DNA of 64,000 nucleotides from Nannobrachium achirus (lineage: Eukaryota; Chordata; Actinopteri; Myctophiformes; Myctophidae), in the NCBI GenBank assembly GCA_963921795.1, contig OY997642.1, forward strand, positions 58,956,927 to 59,020,926, in the 5' to 3' direction. The position numbers and the translations under genes are program-made. The notes beneath the pieces are model-generated. The model saw only the letters and a list, made by a program, of their open reading frames with translations. It did no database searches and was not told where the DNA came from. This document shows, one piece after another, positions 12,301-24,231 of this stretch. Position 1 is the first letter of the stretch. The number at the start of each line of letters is the position of its first letter.

Positions 12301-12638
12301 CTCTCTCTGCTTGCTGCTATACGCATGCTGTCCTGGTCAAATCTCCTCTTCAGCTCAGAGTGCACCAGGTCTACAGCTTCATAAAACTCGCGTCTCCACG
12401 GGTCCACTCCTGATTCATCAGCCAGCATTTCGGGCTCCTCTGTATGACGTAAGCGGGCTGGGGTTTTGCTCACTCTTGGTGGGGCAGTGGGCATTTTCAG
12501 GCCGAGTTTGTGGGCACATGTTGTCACCTTGGCTGTTATCTTTCCCACGAAGTCATCGTCTCTCAGTTCTGCTACCTGGGCTGTCAGAACATTTGCGCAC
12601 TCTAATGCTCCTAGTGCACTGGCGTTTGAGCTCTGCAG
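9289..12638. repeat. Tandem duplication, two 1675-bp copies
   Basis: Copy 1 is 9289-10963 and copy 2 is 10964-12638. They read as identical over long stretches, including the transposase frameshift, so the duplication is younger than the frameshift. The breakpoint shows 3 bp of microhomology (CAG at 9286-9288, 10961-10963 and 12636-12638). Copy 1 contributes a 5'-truncated, non-functional second transposase C-terminus at 10150-10963 on the minus strand. Between the coding parts lies the 3' non-coding region of the element, containing a degenerate segment of the type ACTTTACTGGAGTGGAGTA. Confidence 0.93.
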
Positions 12639-14228
12639 GGTTTTGGCCACTATCTCACAGGGCTCGAACAGTGCTTTACAGCAAAGAAGCGAAAACAACG
12701 TTTTTCCTTTCAGTGCCTGTTTGTGCAGGCCCTTGATTTTCGGTCTTGTTTCCTTTCTTACACTGTTGTCATCTTTTAGTGTGTCAAGTGTGGCTACTAG
12801 AGTGCTGTATGAGTCGCAGACGCGCGTAATTGCCTTTGCGCGCACGCACCACCGGGTTGGGCACAGACTCAAAATATTGATCACCACTTCATCTCCACCA
12901 AAGAGAGACTCAAAAAGTTGCGTGCGTTTTGATGACTCGTTTATGACCACTGCTACACCCTGAACAAAGTGCAGTGCATCCGCCACAAGGCTCACGTCAC
13001 GGGCAACTTCTTGCAATACCAGGTCCAGAGAATGGTTACAACAGTGAACATACATCGATCCTGGGCACAGCTCTTTCAGTCGTGCTTGTACGCCGGAAAA
13101 ACGTCCTGACATGTTGCTTGCACCATCAAAACAAAACCCAGCAAGCCGTTCAATGGGGATGTTTAAACGCAGAAAAACGTCCTTCACACAGTTAAACAGC
13201 GTTTCTGCAGTAGAGTCGGGGGCGTTGTAGTATCCCAAAAAATCACAGTGTGACTCCAGGTTCTTATCCACATATTGTAGGCTGCATGAGAATTGTTCCA
13301 TCGTACTGATGTCGGTTGTGCCATCAGCTGTCAATCCATAGAAAGCACATTCTGACGAGCGTGTCACTATCTCCCTCTGTATGGCGCGGCCAAACATTTG
13401 AATGACCTCATTCTGGATAGTATCTGACATCCAGTTATCTCTCCTGCGCATCCATTCATGTTCTTTTGGGAGATTGAATGTGCGTTCCAGCATGTACTCA
13501 TATAAAATACCATCACGAGTACTATCTCCTCGGAATGGTATAGACTGGCACCCGAGGAAACGAATGGATCTGAATAACAGCTCCAAAACACTCATTGCTA
13601 TTTTTTGCTGTTCAGCAGCTACATTTGATAGCATGGCACTGATTGGTGTGTCTCCGAGACTGCTCAGCTTTTGTACAGATCTTGAGTGCGCGTCTGACCG
13701 TTCATGCTCCTTGAATTTGTCTATAGCTTTTCGCCAATTAGTGAAACCACCTTTGACAAATGTGTTGTCAAGCCTCACTGTCTCTTGACTGATTAGTTTT
13801 TTCTCAACTGCAGAAATACACGAAAAGCACACAACACAGTCACTGTTCTTCACATAGTGTAACCATGGCCATTTTTCAAACCATGTAGGTTTGCACGATC
13901 TGTTATAGGTTTCCTTTCCAAACCTTTTCCCTGGGAAATTGAAGTCCTTGGGCTGGAAGGGTTTCTCAAGTGCAGCTAAACTAGGCATGGTACTCGCCCT
14001 CGCTGCAGGTGCAGCCGGGAGACTCGGCCCCGGCTCAGCCGGCTGGACAGTGCTTCTGCTGGGGTGAGAATCTCCCAGAGGCCGTGGAACCTCCGCGTCC
14101 TCCACAGGCTCAATTTCCTCCTCCTCCTCCGATGATGATGACAACAAATTGACCGACTCATCTTCAACAACACAACTCTTTTTTGATTTAGGCCCACCAA
14201 AGAAATCTGTCATACGTTTCTGAGCCAT
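11825..14228 (-). pseudogene. hAT transposase (ZMYM1/TTF-zinc-finger type), frameshifted near the C-terminus
   Basis: Transposase for the surrounding element. The main reading frame runs from the ATG at 14228 to 12018 (736 codons). It has an N-terminal QKRMTDFF motif, an acidic stretch (residues 33-46) and a TTF-type zinc finger (about residues 100-185, Cys 131/134/137 and His 175/181). The RNase H-like core follows, with the hAT acidic residues ADGTTD (about 302-306) and CFDGASN (about 368). At a run of six T (plus strand 12185-12190) the frame shifts. Before it the protein reads LKMLGEK. The family-like continuation KLRIRNAVAEVG, followed by the C-terminal dimerisation block with the catalytic Glu in SSERSFSSLRRLK, is in the other frame down to 11825. 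One extra A on the coding strand explains this. The last 56 residues of the long frame are therefore nonsense and lack the third catalytic residue. Confidence 0.92.
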
Positions 14229-15141
14229 GATGTAGATGGAAACAAAACAACCTGCTGACAGTGACAGCTGACAGCTTCATGCGTCCCGCGCGTAAAAGGT
14301 AAACAGGAAACTGCGCCTGCGGACAGGTCTGCTGCCAGTAAACACAGATTCGTGATGATGATAATAATAACAAAAGTCAAACGTGTTGTTTAAGAATATT
14401 CTTTTTTTTTTTTTTTCCCCAAACCCCCTTGTGGGGGGGCGGGAGGGGGGGCGGTGGGACCTGGGGGAGGGGGGGCGGGCGCACCCTCAGCACCCCTACT
14501 TCCCTCGGCTATGCAGGCACGTGCACACAGACATCAAACAGGGCTTGAGCCCCTGCCCTTTTAACAGAGAATTGTCCACCAAAAGGCCCTTTTAGAAAAG
14601 TCAGCCCCTGCCTCTCTTAACATTCTTTGCACGTCCCTGACCAACGCGGACCTGCACACAGTAAAGCGATAGAAGCGACTGTCTAGAATAAACAGCTTCG
14701 AAGTGCGAATGAATTATTCGATATTTTCGAATATTCAAATTTATTCGAATCAACGGTGGATTTTCGGGCGAATATTCGAATGCTATTTTTGGCAAATTTT
14801 CACAGCCCTAGTACCCTAACATTCTCATTTTCAGCCTGGGATTTATGACATCAGAAATCTCCATGTATGGGCATATTTTTTTTTTCTTTTTCTGTGAATG
14901 ACCATATATGGACTTTTATACCCTGAGAAATCTCGTAGCTTGTCTGACTGTCAGTACAGGAAGTGATGTCAGGCATGGAAGGTTTTTTTCTTTTTCTGGG
15001 AATGACCATATATGGACTTTTATACCCTGAGAAATCTCGTAGCTTGTCTGACTGTCAGTACAGGAAGTGATGTCACGTGACATCCTTTTTATGCCCATAT
15101 ATGAGTCATTCTGTACCACATCACTGTGACTCACTGACATC

Positions 15142-16245
15142 CAGTGTTGGGAAGAACGTTGTTACTTGTAACGGTGTTACGTAACGAAACTACTTTTCTC
15201 AGTAACTAATAACGTAACTCGTTAATTACCTTTCCCATTCAATAACGCCGTTCTAGTTACTGTGGTGTAAAGTGGCTAGTTACTTTCAGTGGTCCAAATG
15301 AACTGTTTCTCTCCGCAGCGGAGAGCAGACTGAGAGCGGCAGCAGAGCGGCAGCAGAGCGGAGCCTCCCTGTCTGCTGCCTGTCATAAACTGCCTCTGCC
15401 TGTCTGTGGTAAAGTGAAAGACGTGCCTGGCCTACCACACTAACTTGATGCACTGTAGAGGAGCAATGATTGGTTGACCTAGCTTAAAGCTTCAGGCTAA
15501 GCCAATCAGAGACGGCCTTGGGCGGGTCTTAAAAAATACACACAAACTTAAAGCCAACGCACACACATTGTCACATAAACGGTGAAGAGAGACGGAGCAG
15601 AGAGTTCTCGACCGTGTCTCCAAATGCTGACGAGATCTCGAGACAACAGCAGCTTTGCAACTTGGAAACATTATTTTAACTTTGTGGAGATAAATGGCGC
15701 TAAAATCTACTCCACCAAAATCGCCACAGCATGTCACCCAGAGTGAACCAAACAGATTGATTGCCAAGCCACGTAATGCAAGTGCTAGCTAGATATGGAA
15801 CATGCTTCTTGATCAATTATGCTTTCCATTGCAACCTTTCAGTCTGTTGCCTTCAGAGAACTAGTCGTGTTGCACAGCAGTACGATAAGTTCACAACTTG
15901 GTTTGAAAAAGGCTACAATGAATATATGCCTGTCAACATTTCTAAACATATCTTTAGCTTTATTGTTCCACTGCATTTATATGCATAAGTGCTACAATGA
16001 AAGGGAGTTGTCTTTTTTTCTTCATAAGGTCATTAATGAAGCCCCCTAAAAAAAGAAAAGAAAGTGTAACTGACTTTTTCCAGAATGCTTCGTTTTGATT
16101 ATATATATTTTTTTAAAGTAAAGTAAGGTAACTAGTAACTAGTTACTTTTATAATTTAGTAACTAGTAACATAACAAGTTACTTTTTCAGAGCAGTAACT
16201 AGTAAAGTAATAAGTTACTTTTTTATAGTAACTTGCCCAACACTG
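15142..16245. mobile_element. hAT-type non-autonomous element, 1.1 kb, 8-bp TSD
   Basis: The termini are CAGTGTTGGG and CCCAACACTG, flanked by a perfect 8-bp CTGACATC duplication (15134-15141 and 16246-16253). Subterminal regions are dense in AGTTACTTTT / AACTAGTAAC motifs on both sides. The interior (15300-16050) has no credible coding sequence. Confidence 0.93.
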
Positions 16246-16254
16246 CTGACATCA

Positions 16255-16311
16255 CACTGACATCACTTCCTGTACAGCCAGACAGACAGCCAGACAGACA
16301 GACAGACAGCC

Positions 16312-16375
<64 letters not shown>
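16255..16375 (+). repeat. (CAGA)n microsatellite, left part
   Basis: About 28 CAGA/CAGC-type units follow ACTTCCTGTACAGC. The tract resumes at 17120-17152, after the TA-flanked MITE. It was therefore one microsatellite before that insertion. Confidence 0.95.
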
Positions 16376-16377
16376 TA

Positions 16378-17117
16378 GTCCCCCCAGGAATCCGCGATTC
16401 CGCGATCGCTGTATTTATCGCAGAATTCGCGACCACCCGCGGAATTCTCGGCCATTCGCGGACTTTTCTGACGTCCGCGGAATAACGGTCGCGAGTGGCA
16501 GCAGAGCGGCGGGAGTAGTCATTACTACTATTATAAAACGATGTGTACATGGTCTGGCCAGTGGCCACCTCATACAGAGCCTGGGGGAATAGCTTAGCTT
16601 CCCTCCTGCTAGTTGCACTGACGCTGTATTGGTCCGGTCCCAAATTCGTTCCTGACAGAAACTGTGTCCTGAACTATAGTTCCTCTCTATGCCTCTATGG
16701 TCCTGGCAATAACAATGCAGAGGAGAATAAATAAATATTACACCCATACTAGGTAGTAGGTAGGCTATCCTCTAAAATGTGGTTATTATGAGCAGGGTTT
16801 GCATGACAATATAGTCTTTGCAACAGAAAGTAATTATTAAAAACAATAACAATTAGAAATATATAGATTTAATATTAGATTTGTATTCTCAAAAATGATT
16901 ATTTGATTATTCTAACTACTAATTACAATTAATTGTAGCTATTTCATGAAGGGTTTTACTTGATTATTAGAACTATATCATTTTTACTTGATAACTGGTC
17001 ATTTTAGGTTGTTTTTTAATGTCCGCGGAATCAAGAATTGTTCACCACAGAATTCCGCAGAATCAGGATTGTTCTCCGCGGAATCAAGAATTTTTCTCCA
17101 CGGATTCCTGGGGGGAC
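16378..17117. mobile_element. TA-flanked MITE (Tc1/mariner-type), 740 bp
   Basis: The terminal inverted repeats are GTCCCCCCAGGAATCCG and its complement CGGATTCCTGGGGGGAC, bounded by TA on both sides (16376-16377, 17118-17119). Further CCGCGGAAT-type motifs recur inside both ends. No transposase gene is present. The TA duplication suggests Tc1/mariner mobilisation. Confidence 0.88.
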
Positions 17118-17119
17118 TA

Positions 17120-17152
<33 letters not shown>

Positions 17153-19230
17153 CTACAAGGTTTTTCAGGGTATAATGCGACCTTCGGTCACAACAAAAAC
17201 AAAGACACAGATGTCTTCCACTTGAGTCAAGGCACGCGTGTAAGCAACTTGCATGTCTTCAAACGAAACGAGGCATGACTTATGCCCGTTTAAAGTTTGA
17301 ATTTTCAAACACTTTGTATAGCGCCCCCCTTTGGCCAATTGGATTAAGATTGGTTTCAGTGATATTTGGACTAACCCTCTACATCTTTGCCAAATGCCAT
17401 GAACGTGTGACTTTGCATGTATGATTTAGAGGCAGAAGAATAATTTGCATAAAACTGCAATATTCATTGAATTATTAAAGAATAATGTTTCACTTTAAAA
17501 AGAAATCCGACCAGACAGTTTGACCGTATTGGTCCAAACTTCATATGAAAAAGGTTCTGTGCGCGTGACGCGGAAATCCCAGGAGGAGATAGATTTTTAT
17601 GTTTTTTCATATATTTCAAAATGGTCGGAGATCTAAAGGTCAAAGGTCAAAAGTCAGATGTCAAAATTGTTCGGCATGAGGAGACGCATATGTGTGTCCA
17701 GGTTTCATGGCTGTACGTCAAACAGAGCATGAGATATACACCTGTTCAAAGTTTGCACTTTCAAAGGCTTCCTACAACGCCACCCTTTGGCCAAAAGTAA
17801 TAGCACACGTCGCCACAGTAAGATGAACACATTGATGTTTGAATATAGATTTTCAGTGTAGGAGTAGAAAGGTGCCAAAGGTTTGAGGAGAACTTGATAG
17901 ATAAATATCTAGAAAATGTGCAACTTGTGAAATTGCGAGTGTGGTTGCCCGCCCTGCCCCGGCGCGAGTCGCGGGGATGCGCCGACGGGACCCCGAGGAA
18001 AAAGTCGGGGCCCGAGGGAGACGACGTCGGGACGGATACAGTCGGGGCCTTGCGACGCATGATTCGAAAAGGTGCCGTTCGGATGCATTCGTGATGTAAG
18101 GATATGGTTTGTTGTTTTACAAAAATAGGCTCCTCCCACAAATTTTGCCAGGCGATCCCGAGATCGTTTGTGTTTCGTTTTGAGAGGGTCGTTCCCCCTG
18201 AAAAACACGTTTTGGCACGAAGCGGTTACGTTTTACTCGTTTGTGGTGCACCCTATGGGTCGAAGTGGAAATGCTTTTGGGGATTCTTTGAGTATTCCAC
18301 CCGCGACTTGTGGTTAAAATTTGGTGTTGACTGGATGTTTTGTTTGTGATTTATGGCTATTTTCTGCGAAACAGGCCCCTCCCGCTGACTTTGGAAGCCG
18401 GTTACGGACAAACGGTATGGACTAGACATATCGCTTGAGTATGTTTATCACATGGGTCCATAGATCTTGTGTACCAATTTTTGTGACATTTGGAGAAAAT
18501 ATGTGGGAAAAGGAGCAAAAAGTGTGTTTTGGAGAAAATTCTAAATGGCGGAAAATCTATCCAGACGCAAATGGGCGGGGCCTATAAGGGGAGATGCGTC
18601 ATGACCCAAGGAATCCAGGGAAAAGGGAATTTTTATAGCACCACCATGAGGCCGACTGATGTAATTATTTTTTTGTACATTTTCGTAATTATGATGAACC
18701 TCCGCTCCAAGTGTTGTAACTTCAGGCCTTATCGTTTCCAAGAGAAAAATACTGGAATGGGTGAATTAAAGACCAAATGAAATTACTATTTTGGGTATTT
18801 TATTTTGAAGTTTCAGTCTGAAAAGGAAGCCTGTGTGTTTCTGAACCAATGAGAAGGGACCAGCCCTTCAGGTGATGGGATGTAAAATATGAGTAATGGG
18901 AGTAACGGGAGCCAGCAATGGGAAACAAACAGGTGAATGTAATCAAAGGTTCATTTATATTCAAAAAGTCTATCTATGTCATCATCATCATTTTTTTTTT
19001 GGCGTCTAATGTTAGGAATGCCCATATGATTACCACAGATAAGCTCTAAAAGTGTGAAAAACATATTTTTCATTTCACTGGGTCTTTAATTTTCCCCATT
19101 GACTCCCCATTGAAAAATTAATTCACTAATAAATTAATATCAATTAAACTATACAGCCTTTCTCTTAGCAAAATGATAGCACACGATTCCCGATGAAGCC
19201 GGTCGATTTGACATATAGCGCAAGTGGGAC
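17153..19230. repeat. Old dispersed repeats, including a CpG-rich stretch at 17935-18065
   Basis: 17290-17640 is a second copy of the 7070-7400 repeat. At 17935-18065 there is an abrupt GC- and CpG-rich segment (CGGCGCGAGTCGCGGGGATG, GTCGGGGCCCGAGGGAGACG), unlike the AT-rich neighbours. The phrase GCGAGTGTGGTTGCC just before it recurs near 56090. No ORF here looks like a real protein. Confidence 0.5.
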
Positions 19231-19365
19231 CTCCTCCAAACTAAAAGTGATCTCACCTCAATGTCAGGTACCTTCGCTTCAAACTGTTCCCAGCATGCCT
19301 TAATTAACCACGCATCGTGTCTCAAGTTTCCTTCCTCCAGTGTTGCTTTATTGCATTGTGTGACA
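19231..19365 (+). repeat. Direct-repeat partner of the dermatopontin-like gene's upstream region
   Basis: The order GACCTCCTCCAA, AGTGATCTCACCTC, AATGTCAG, GCATGCCTT, TCTCAAGTTTCCTT, CAGTGTTGC matches 22880-23035 upstream of the dermatopontin-like exon 1. It could mark a lost tandem gene copy or a shared repeat. No exon follows it recognisably. The stretch to 19970 is anonymous, with an AGATTCAGCTTTATTGTCAC repeat-like phrase at 19660. Confidence 0.6.
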
Positions 19366-19969
19366 TTTGCATGCCTCAGACTTTCTCACCAACAGAGAAT
19401 ACCTGATCAAATTAAAGTATACTGTTTCAGCTACCTTGCCAAACCAAACAAACAGCAGGTCTACAAGCTCACAACACGTGAGATGTGCATTATTACATTC
19501 CATTCACACACACATTCATACACCGATGGTGGAGGAAACCATGCAAGATACCAACAGAGTCTTGCTGAAGGACTGCTCAATCCCGTGTTCTAATGACGGT
19601 TTCTCTACCCCTGAGCCACTGCCACTATATATAATAGCCTTATGATATATAATCAGATTCAGCTTTATTGTCACGTAACAGGTTTACAGAATTAAAACTA
19701 TATAATAATAGTTCCCATGCATAGTTCCCATCATCATTATTAATTCCCTAGAAAAAAGAACGGGAAGAGAGAGGGGGTGTAGCATAATAACGGCTCATAA
19801 TGTAATGTAATAATCAGCTCATAATGTAAAAAAAAAGAAAATGAGCAAATAACGTAATAACGGATATTTCAATAATGTAATAATGTGTTACATTAAGAAC
19901 CTCCACATAGGAGGCTCATAATGTAATACAACTTCATAATGTAACTAGAAGAAGTGCTCTTCTGAGCAC

Positions 19970-22110
19970 AGGTCTCCACCAGGCCACGCGTCCTGGTGGT
20001 GCTATAATAGGCCAATGTAAAAAGGGTGGCATATGTTCTTCACCAATCTTAGACCTTTCATGGCACCATCATGAGGCTGATTTGAACATTTTGTAGTGTA
20101 ATTTCTTCCTTGGCCTTTTGCGAATGTGCGTGCACAATTTCATTACAATTGCACGCTGTGTTTGATTTGAGGCATTTTGTTCGAAACGGATCAATCCTGC
20201 AATGTTTGGAGGCCAATCTTAGCCAATCAGGATGGACTATTTAATATGGGACAGATCCATCTTGATCATATGACTGTAGAGATACCGTGTACGTTCATTT
20301 TGGGTAAAATCTGAAGTAATATCCAAAAATGTGTCTTACATAAGTCGGCCTCCTAGTGGCGCTATAAAAGGCTGATGTGAAAATGCAAGGAAAGGGTTTT
20401 TCCTTGGCCTATAGTGAGTGCGCTTACAAAGTTTGAAACTGATCGGTAGAATTATAGGTAAAACCACAAATTGGCCTGTTATAGCGCCACCATGAGGTTG
20501 ATTTAAAAATGTTGAAGTGGCATTTCTTCCTCGGCCTAGTGGGAACATGTGTGCGCGATTTCATGTTAATTGCACTCTGCGTTTGTGATTTGAGGCATTT
20601 TGTCCAAAACAGACCAATCTTACAAACTTTGAAAGCCAATCTGGATTAGTCGGGGGCGTTAGGGATATTTTGCGCTAATCAGTCTAAATGATTTAGCCAG
20701 GGCGCCCGAGTCGGCGACCTTCAGGGTCGCCACAGTGGCCAAATCAAGTTGGGCTCCCATTGACTTTCTATACAGGAGGAAAATACCCAGAAAAACTTTT
20801 TTTTTCTGGGTATTTAAGTAGGACCTGCTGGGTCTAACTAGGGGTTTTTGCACAAAAAAACATTCCTTGGGCTAGAAATTGCCTCAGAAAACGATGGATG
20901 TATGGGTGAGCATTCATGTTAGTCGGAGGCCTTAGGATTTTTTTCTCGTGCTAATCAGTCTAAAAGCGCCAAATTTTGCACAGATGTAGCCCAGGGCATG
21001 CTCTAATGATTTAGCTAGGGCGCCCGAGTCGGCGACCTTCGGGGTCGGCACAGCTCCAGAAAACACACACAAAACTCTGAAAAGTGATGACTCATCACTT
21101 TATGGACAATCAGACAGATCCATGTCGATCACATGACTGTAGAGATACTGTCTACCGATTTGCGTGATTTTTGGACAAAATCTGTAGGAGTAGTGTACAG
21201 AAATGTGTTTTGCAAACATCGGCCTCATGGTGGCGCTAGAACAGGGCCATTTGAAAAATGGGAGAGTATGTTTTCGTCCTCTGTCCGTCCGTGCGTCCGT
21301 CCGTCCGTGTGTGCGTGCGTCCACCCAGTTTGTTACCAGCTAATCTCCCTCGCCGTTGGCCCGGTCGCTGCCAAAATGAGCACACACACTCCCTGGATAG
21401 TGGATACCAATTCAGAACCTCTGCCCCACATTTTTCAAATGGCCCTGTTCTAGCACCACCATGAGGCCGATGTTTGCAAAATACATTTCTGTACACTACT
21501 CTTACAGATTTTGTCCACAAATCCTACAAATCGGTAGACAGCATCTCTAGTCATGTGATCAACATGGATCTGTCCGATTTTCCATATTCCATCCTGACTG
21601 GATACAATTGGCTTCCAAAGTTTGCAGGATTGCTCCGTTTTGAACAAAATGCCTCGAATCATGAACACAGCGTGCAATCTTGGTGAAATTGGGCGCACGC
21701 ACACGTTCCCACTAGGCCGAGGAAGAAATGCCACTTCAAATTTCTCAAATCAGCCTCATGGTGGTGCTATAACAGGGCAATTTGTGTTTTTACTTTTAAC
21801 TCCACCGATAAGTGGAAAACTTTGTATGCACACTCCCTAGAGACTAAGGATAAACCTTTGCCCTCATTTTTCACATTTGCCTTTTATAACGCCACCAGGA
21901 GGACAACCTATGTAAAACACATTCTTTGCTATTACTCCATCAGATTTTCTCCAAGAATCATGCAAATAAGTACGCAGTATCTCTATAGTCATGTAATCAA
22001 TTCCGATCCGACTAATATTTCATATTCCATCCTAATTGGCTAATATTGGCTTCCCAAGTTTGAAGGATTGCTCCGTTTTTGAACAAAATGTCTCATATCA
22101 TTACATAGTT
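19970..22110. repeat. Array of dispersed-repeat copies in both orientations
   Basis: Repeated blocks share TGGCGCTATAACAGG, ATTTGAGGCATTTTGTTC, CCAATCAGGATGGA, GATCACATGACTGTAGAGAT and CGGCCTCATGGTGGCGCTAG. Units face each other (for example 21133-21260 against 21420-21560), giving an inverted layout. The same family makes up 32000-33200, 36480-37860 and 45585-46262. A CGACCTTCAGGGTCG palindrome occurs at 20715 with a variant at 21035. No coding sequence. Confidence 0.7.
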
Positions 22111-22164
22111 CATAGACTATGCTTTTGTAGACTGGTGACCTTCCTTCCCTGCATGATATAGCCT

Positions 22165-22775
22165 ACAATACTGCCATGATATTGAACATGAAACTGCCTA
22201 TGACACTGCCATGATACTGACCATGATACTGACATGATACTGACCATGATACTGACATTATACTGACCATGATACCAACCATGATACTGACATGATACTG
22301 ACCATGACACTGACATGATACTGACCAGGCTACAGACAATGATACTGACCAGGATACTGACATGATACTGACCATGACACTGACATGATACTGACCATGA
22401 TACTGACATGATACTGACCATGATACTGACATGATACTGACCATGATACTGACATGATACTGACCATGATACTGACCATGATACTGACATGATACTGACC
22501 ATGATACTGACCATGATACTAATCATGATACTGACATGAAACTGACCATGATACTAATCATGATACTGACATGATACTGACCATGATACTAATCATGATA
22601 CTGACATGACACTGACATGATACTGACCATGATACTGACCATGATACTAATCATGATACTGACATGATACTGACATGATACTGACCATGATACTGACATG
22701 ATACTGACCATGATACTGACCATGATACTAATCATGATACTGACAATGATACTGACCAGGATACTGACATGATAA
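22165..22775. repeat. Minisatellite of ATGATACTGAC units
   Basis: Alternating 12-bp (ATGATACTGACC) and shorter ATGATACTGAC units run for about 600 bp. Long open frames on the minus strand (MVSIMSVSWSV-type) are products of the repeat and not genes. Confidence 0.95.
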
Positions 22776-23138
22776 TGAGATGCTTAAGCTATGATTGTGC
22801 TCTGTTCAGAAGGAGCTGTTTTCTACCCAGATAAAAAATGGCAGAACTGTAATTAAATTAAAGATGATTTCAAAGTGTCAAAGGAACCTCCTCCAACCTA
22901 AGTGATCTCACCTCTGATCAATGTCAGCTAACCTGCTGCTTGTTCGTGACATCAAAATCCTGGCATGCCTTCATTAATCACTTGTGTACTTTTCGGTCTC
23001 TCAAGTTTCCTTTTAACAGTGTTGCCTTTGTGTGATGTGCATGTGTATTAAGACATAGATACAGTAGGAGGAAACAAAAAGCTCTCTACTGTCACATTAA
23101 TTAATCTCTCTCTCTGTCTCTATGACATGTCATGCCTG

Positions 23139-23235
<97 letters not shown>
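23139..23235 (+). repeat. (CA)n microsatellite
   Basis: About 48 CA units with a few CG interruptions at the left end. They end about 45 bp upstream of the TATA-like box of the dermatopontin-like gene. Confidence 0.97.
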
Positions 23236-23236
<1 letters not shown>

Positions 23237-23277
23237 GGGACATTCCCAGATACAAACAGTTTCCTGGTGCATCCATG

Positions 23278-23284
23278 TATAAAT
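23278..23284 (+). promoter_or_regulatory. TATA box of the dermatopontin-like gene
   Basis: TATAAAT lies 54 bp upstream of the first ATG (23332). Transcription would then start near 23308 and leave a 5' leader of about 25 nt. Position and sequence fit a TATA-type core promoter; function is inferred. Confidence 0.55.
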
Positions 23285-23689
23285 TAGAGCAGTGTTGGTG
23301 ACATTGTGCATGCAGAGCAGGTGACATCAACATGATGGCTGTGGCTTTGTTTCTCATCCTTCTGACGCGTAAGAACAATGAATTATTATTACCCTTATCA
23401 TTATTATTATTACACTTGAATGAGTGAATGAATGAATGAATTAACTGCTAGCAAAAGGATGAATCAATATAATAAGGTTATATTAATGTGTTCCCGTTTA
23501 CTTACAATAATACTAGTATTATATTTATTGACAGTTATGTTAATGTGTCCATATTTATTGACAGTTATTATATTATATATTTATTCACAGTTGGACATGA
23601 AGTGTCTTCATGGGACAACGACTGGGACAGGGACGTGTTTCGTTATTGTCCCAGTGGACAGGGTGTGTCCTATATACAAAGGTAAAGGA

Positions 23690-24225
23690 TTAGCACACAC
23701 CCATGCACGCTCAAACTCACACAATTTGGTACATAATGATCCCTGTGGTCACTTGATCATGATGTAGCTGTCTGATTTTTCACGTTTCCATACAAAGTGT
23801 TTTTGTATGGGACATGGACACTTTAATGTCTGTGGGCATGTGTGTATATTTATTTCCCTGCTGGCTATAGAAACATTTGATTGGCTGATTGATCGATTTA
23901 AGACTTTATTAGAGTTTGCATAGGAAAAGGTACAGTTTCATGACAGTACAGTTCACCGGTACACAGTCAACTAAAAGGATACCTCAAAAAAGCTTTTGGG
24001 CTTGTTTCATTGGGGTCCTGACACCTTTTATATAACAGAATGACATACAAATAAAACAGAGTACTATGCAGAACATATATAAAGACAAAAAAAATGTCGT
24101 AAAACAAAATAAATGGAATACCTAAAAAGGTCAAGGGGAGGTAAGGATAGGCTTTGTTTTCTTTTACCAGTTTCGAGTCGCATCTTTTTTCAGTGCCGTT
24201 AAGGGAAGGTAGGGGTTTTTCACTC
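23690..24225. other. Intron 2 of the dermatopontin-like gene, first part
   Basis: Contains AAGACTTTATTAGAGTTTGC and AT-rich anonymous sequence. No further exon of the family is seen between 23682 and 24975. Confidence 0.6.
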
Positions 24226-24231
24226 CTTTAA

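Larger units (their letters stand above)
7764..14810 (-). mobile_element. hAT-superfamily DNA transposon, 7.05 kb, 8-bp TSD
   Basis: The terminal inverted repeats are TAGGGGTGTGAAA (left) and the complement of TTTTCACAGCCCTA (right). The flanking direct repeat is a perfect 8-bp GTACCCTA (7756-7763 and 14811-14818), as expected for hAT. Both subterminal regions carry runs of TTCGAATATTCG-type motifs, plausible transposase-binding repeats. The element encodes a ZMYM1-like hAT transposase on the minus strand. Its size is inflated by a 1675-bp internal tandem duplication. The left non-coding part (7860-9285) holds a fold-back motif at 7974-8030 and an inverted pair around CACTGTCCCTCACACACA at 8105-8175. 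The right subterminal part (14229-14810) includes a T/G-rich tract. The autonomous status is lost through a frameshift. Confidence 0.95.

Noticed and set aside
18490-18780. 96-codon plus-strand ORF
   Set aside because: Lies in old repeat sequence, with no recognisable domain and no splice or promoter context.
22110-22526. 138-codon minus-strand ORF
   Set aside because: Product of the ATGATACTGAC minisatellite.
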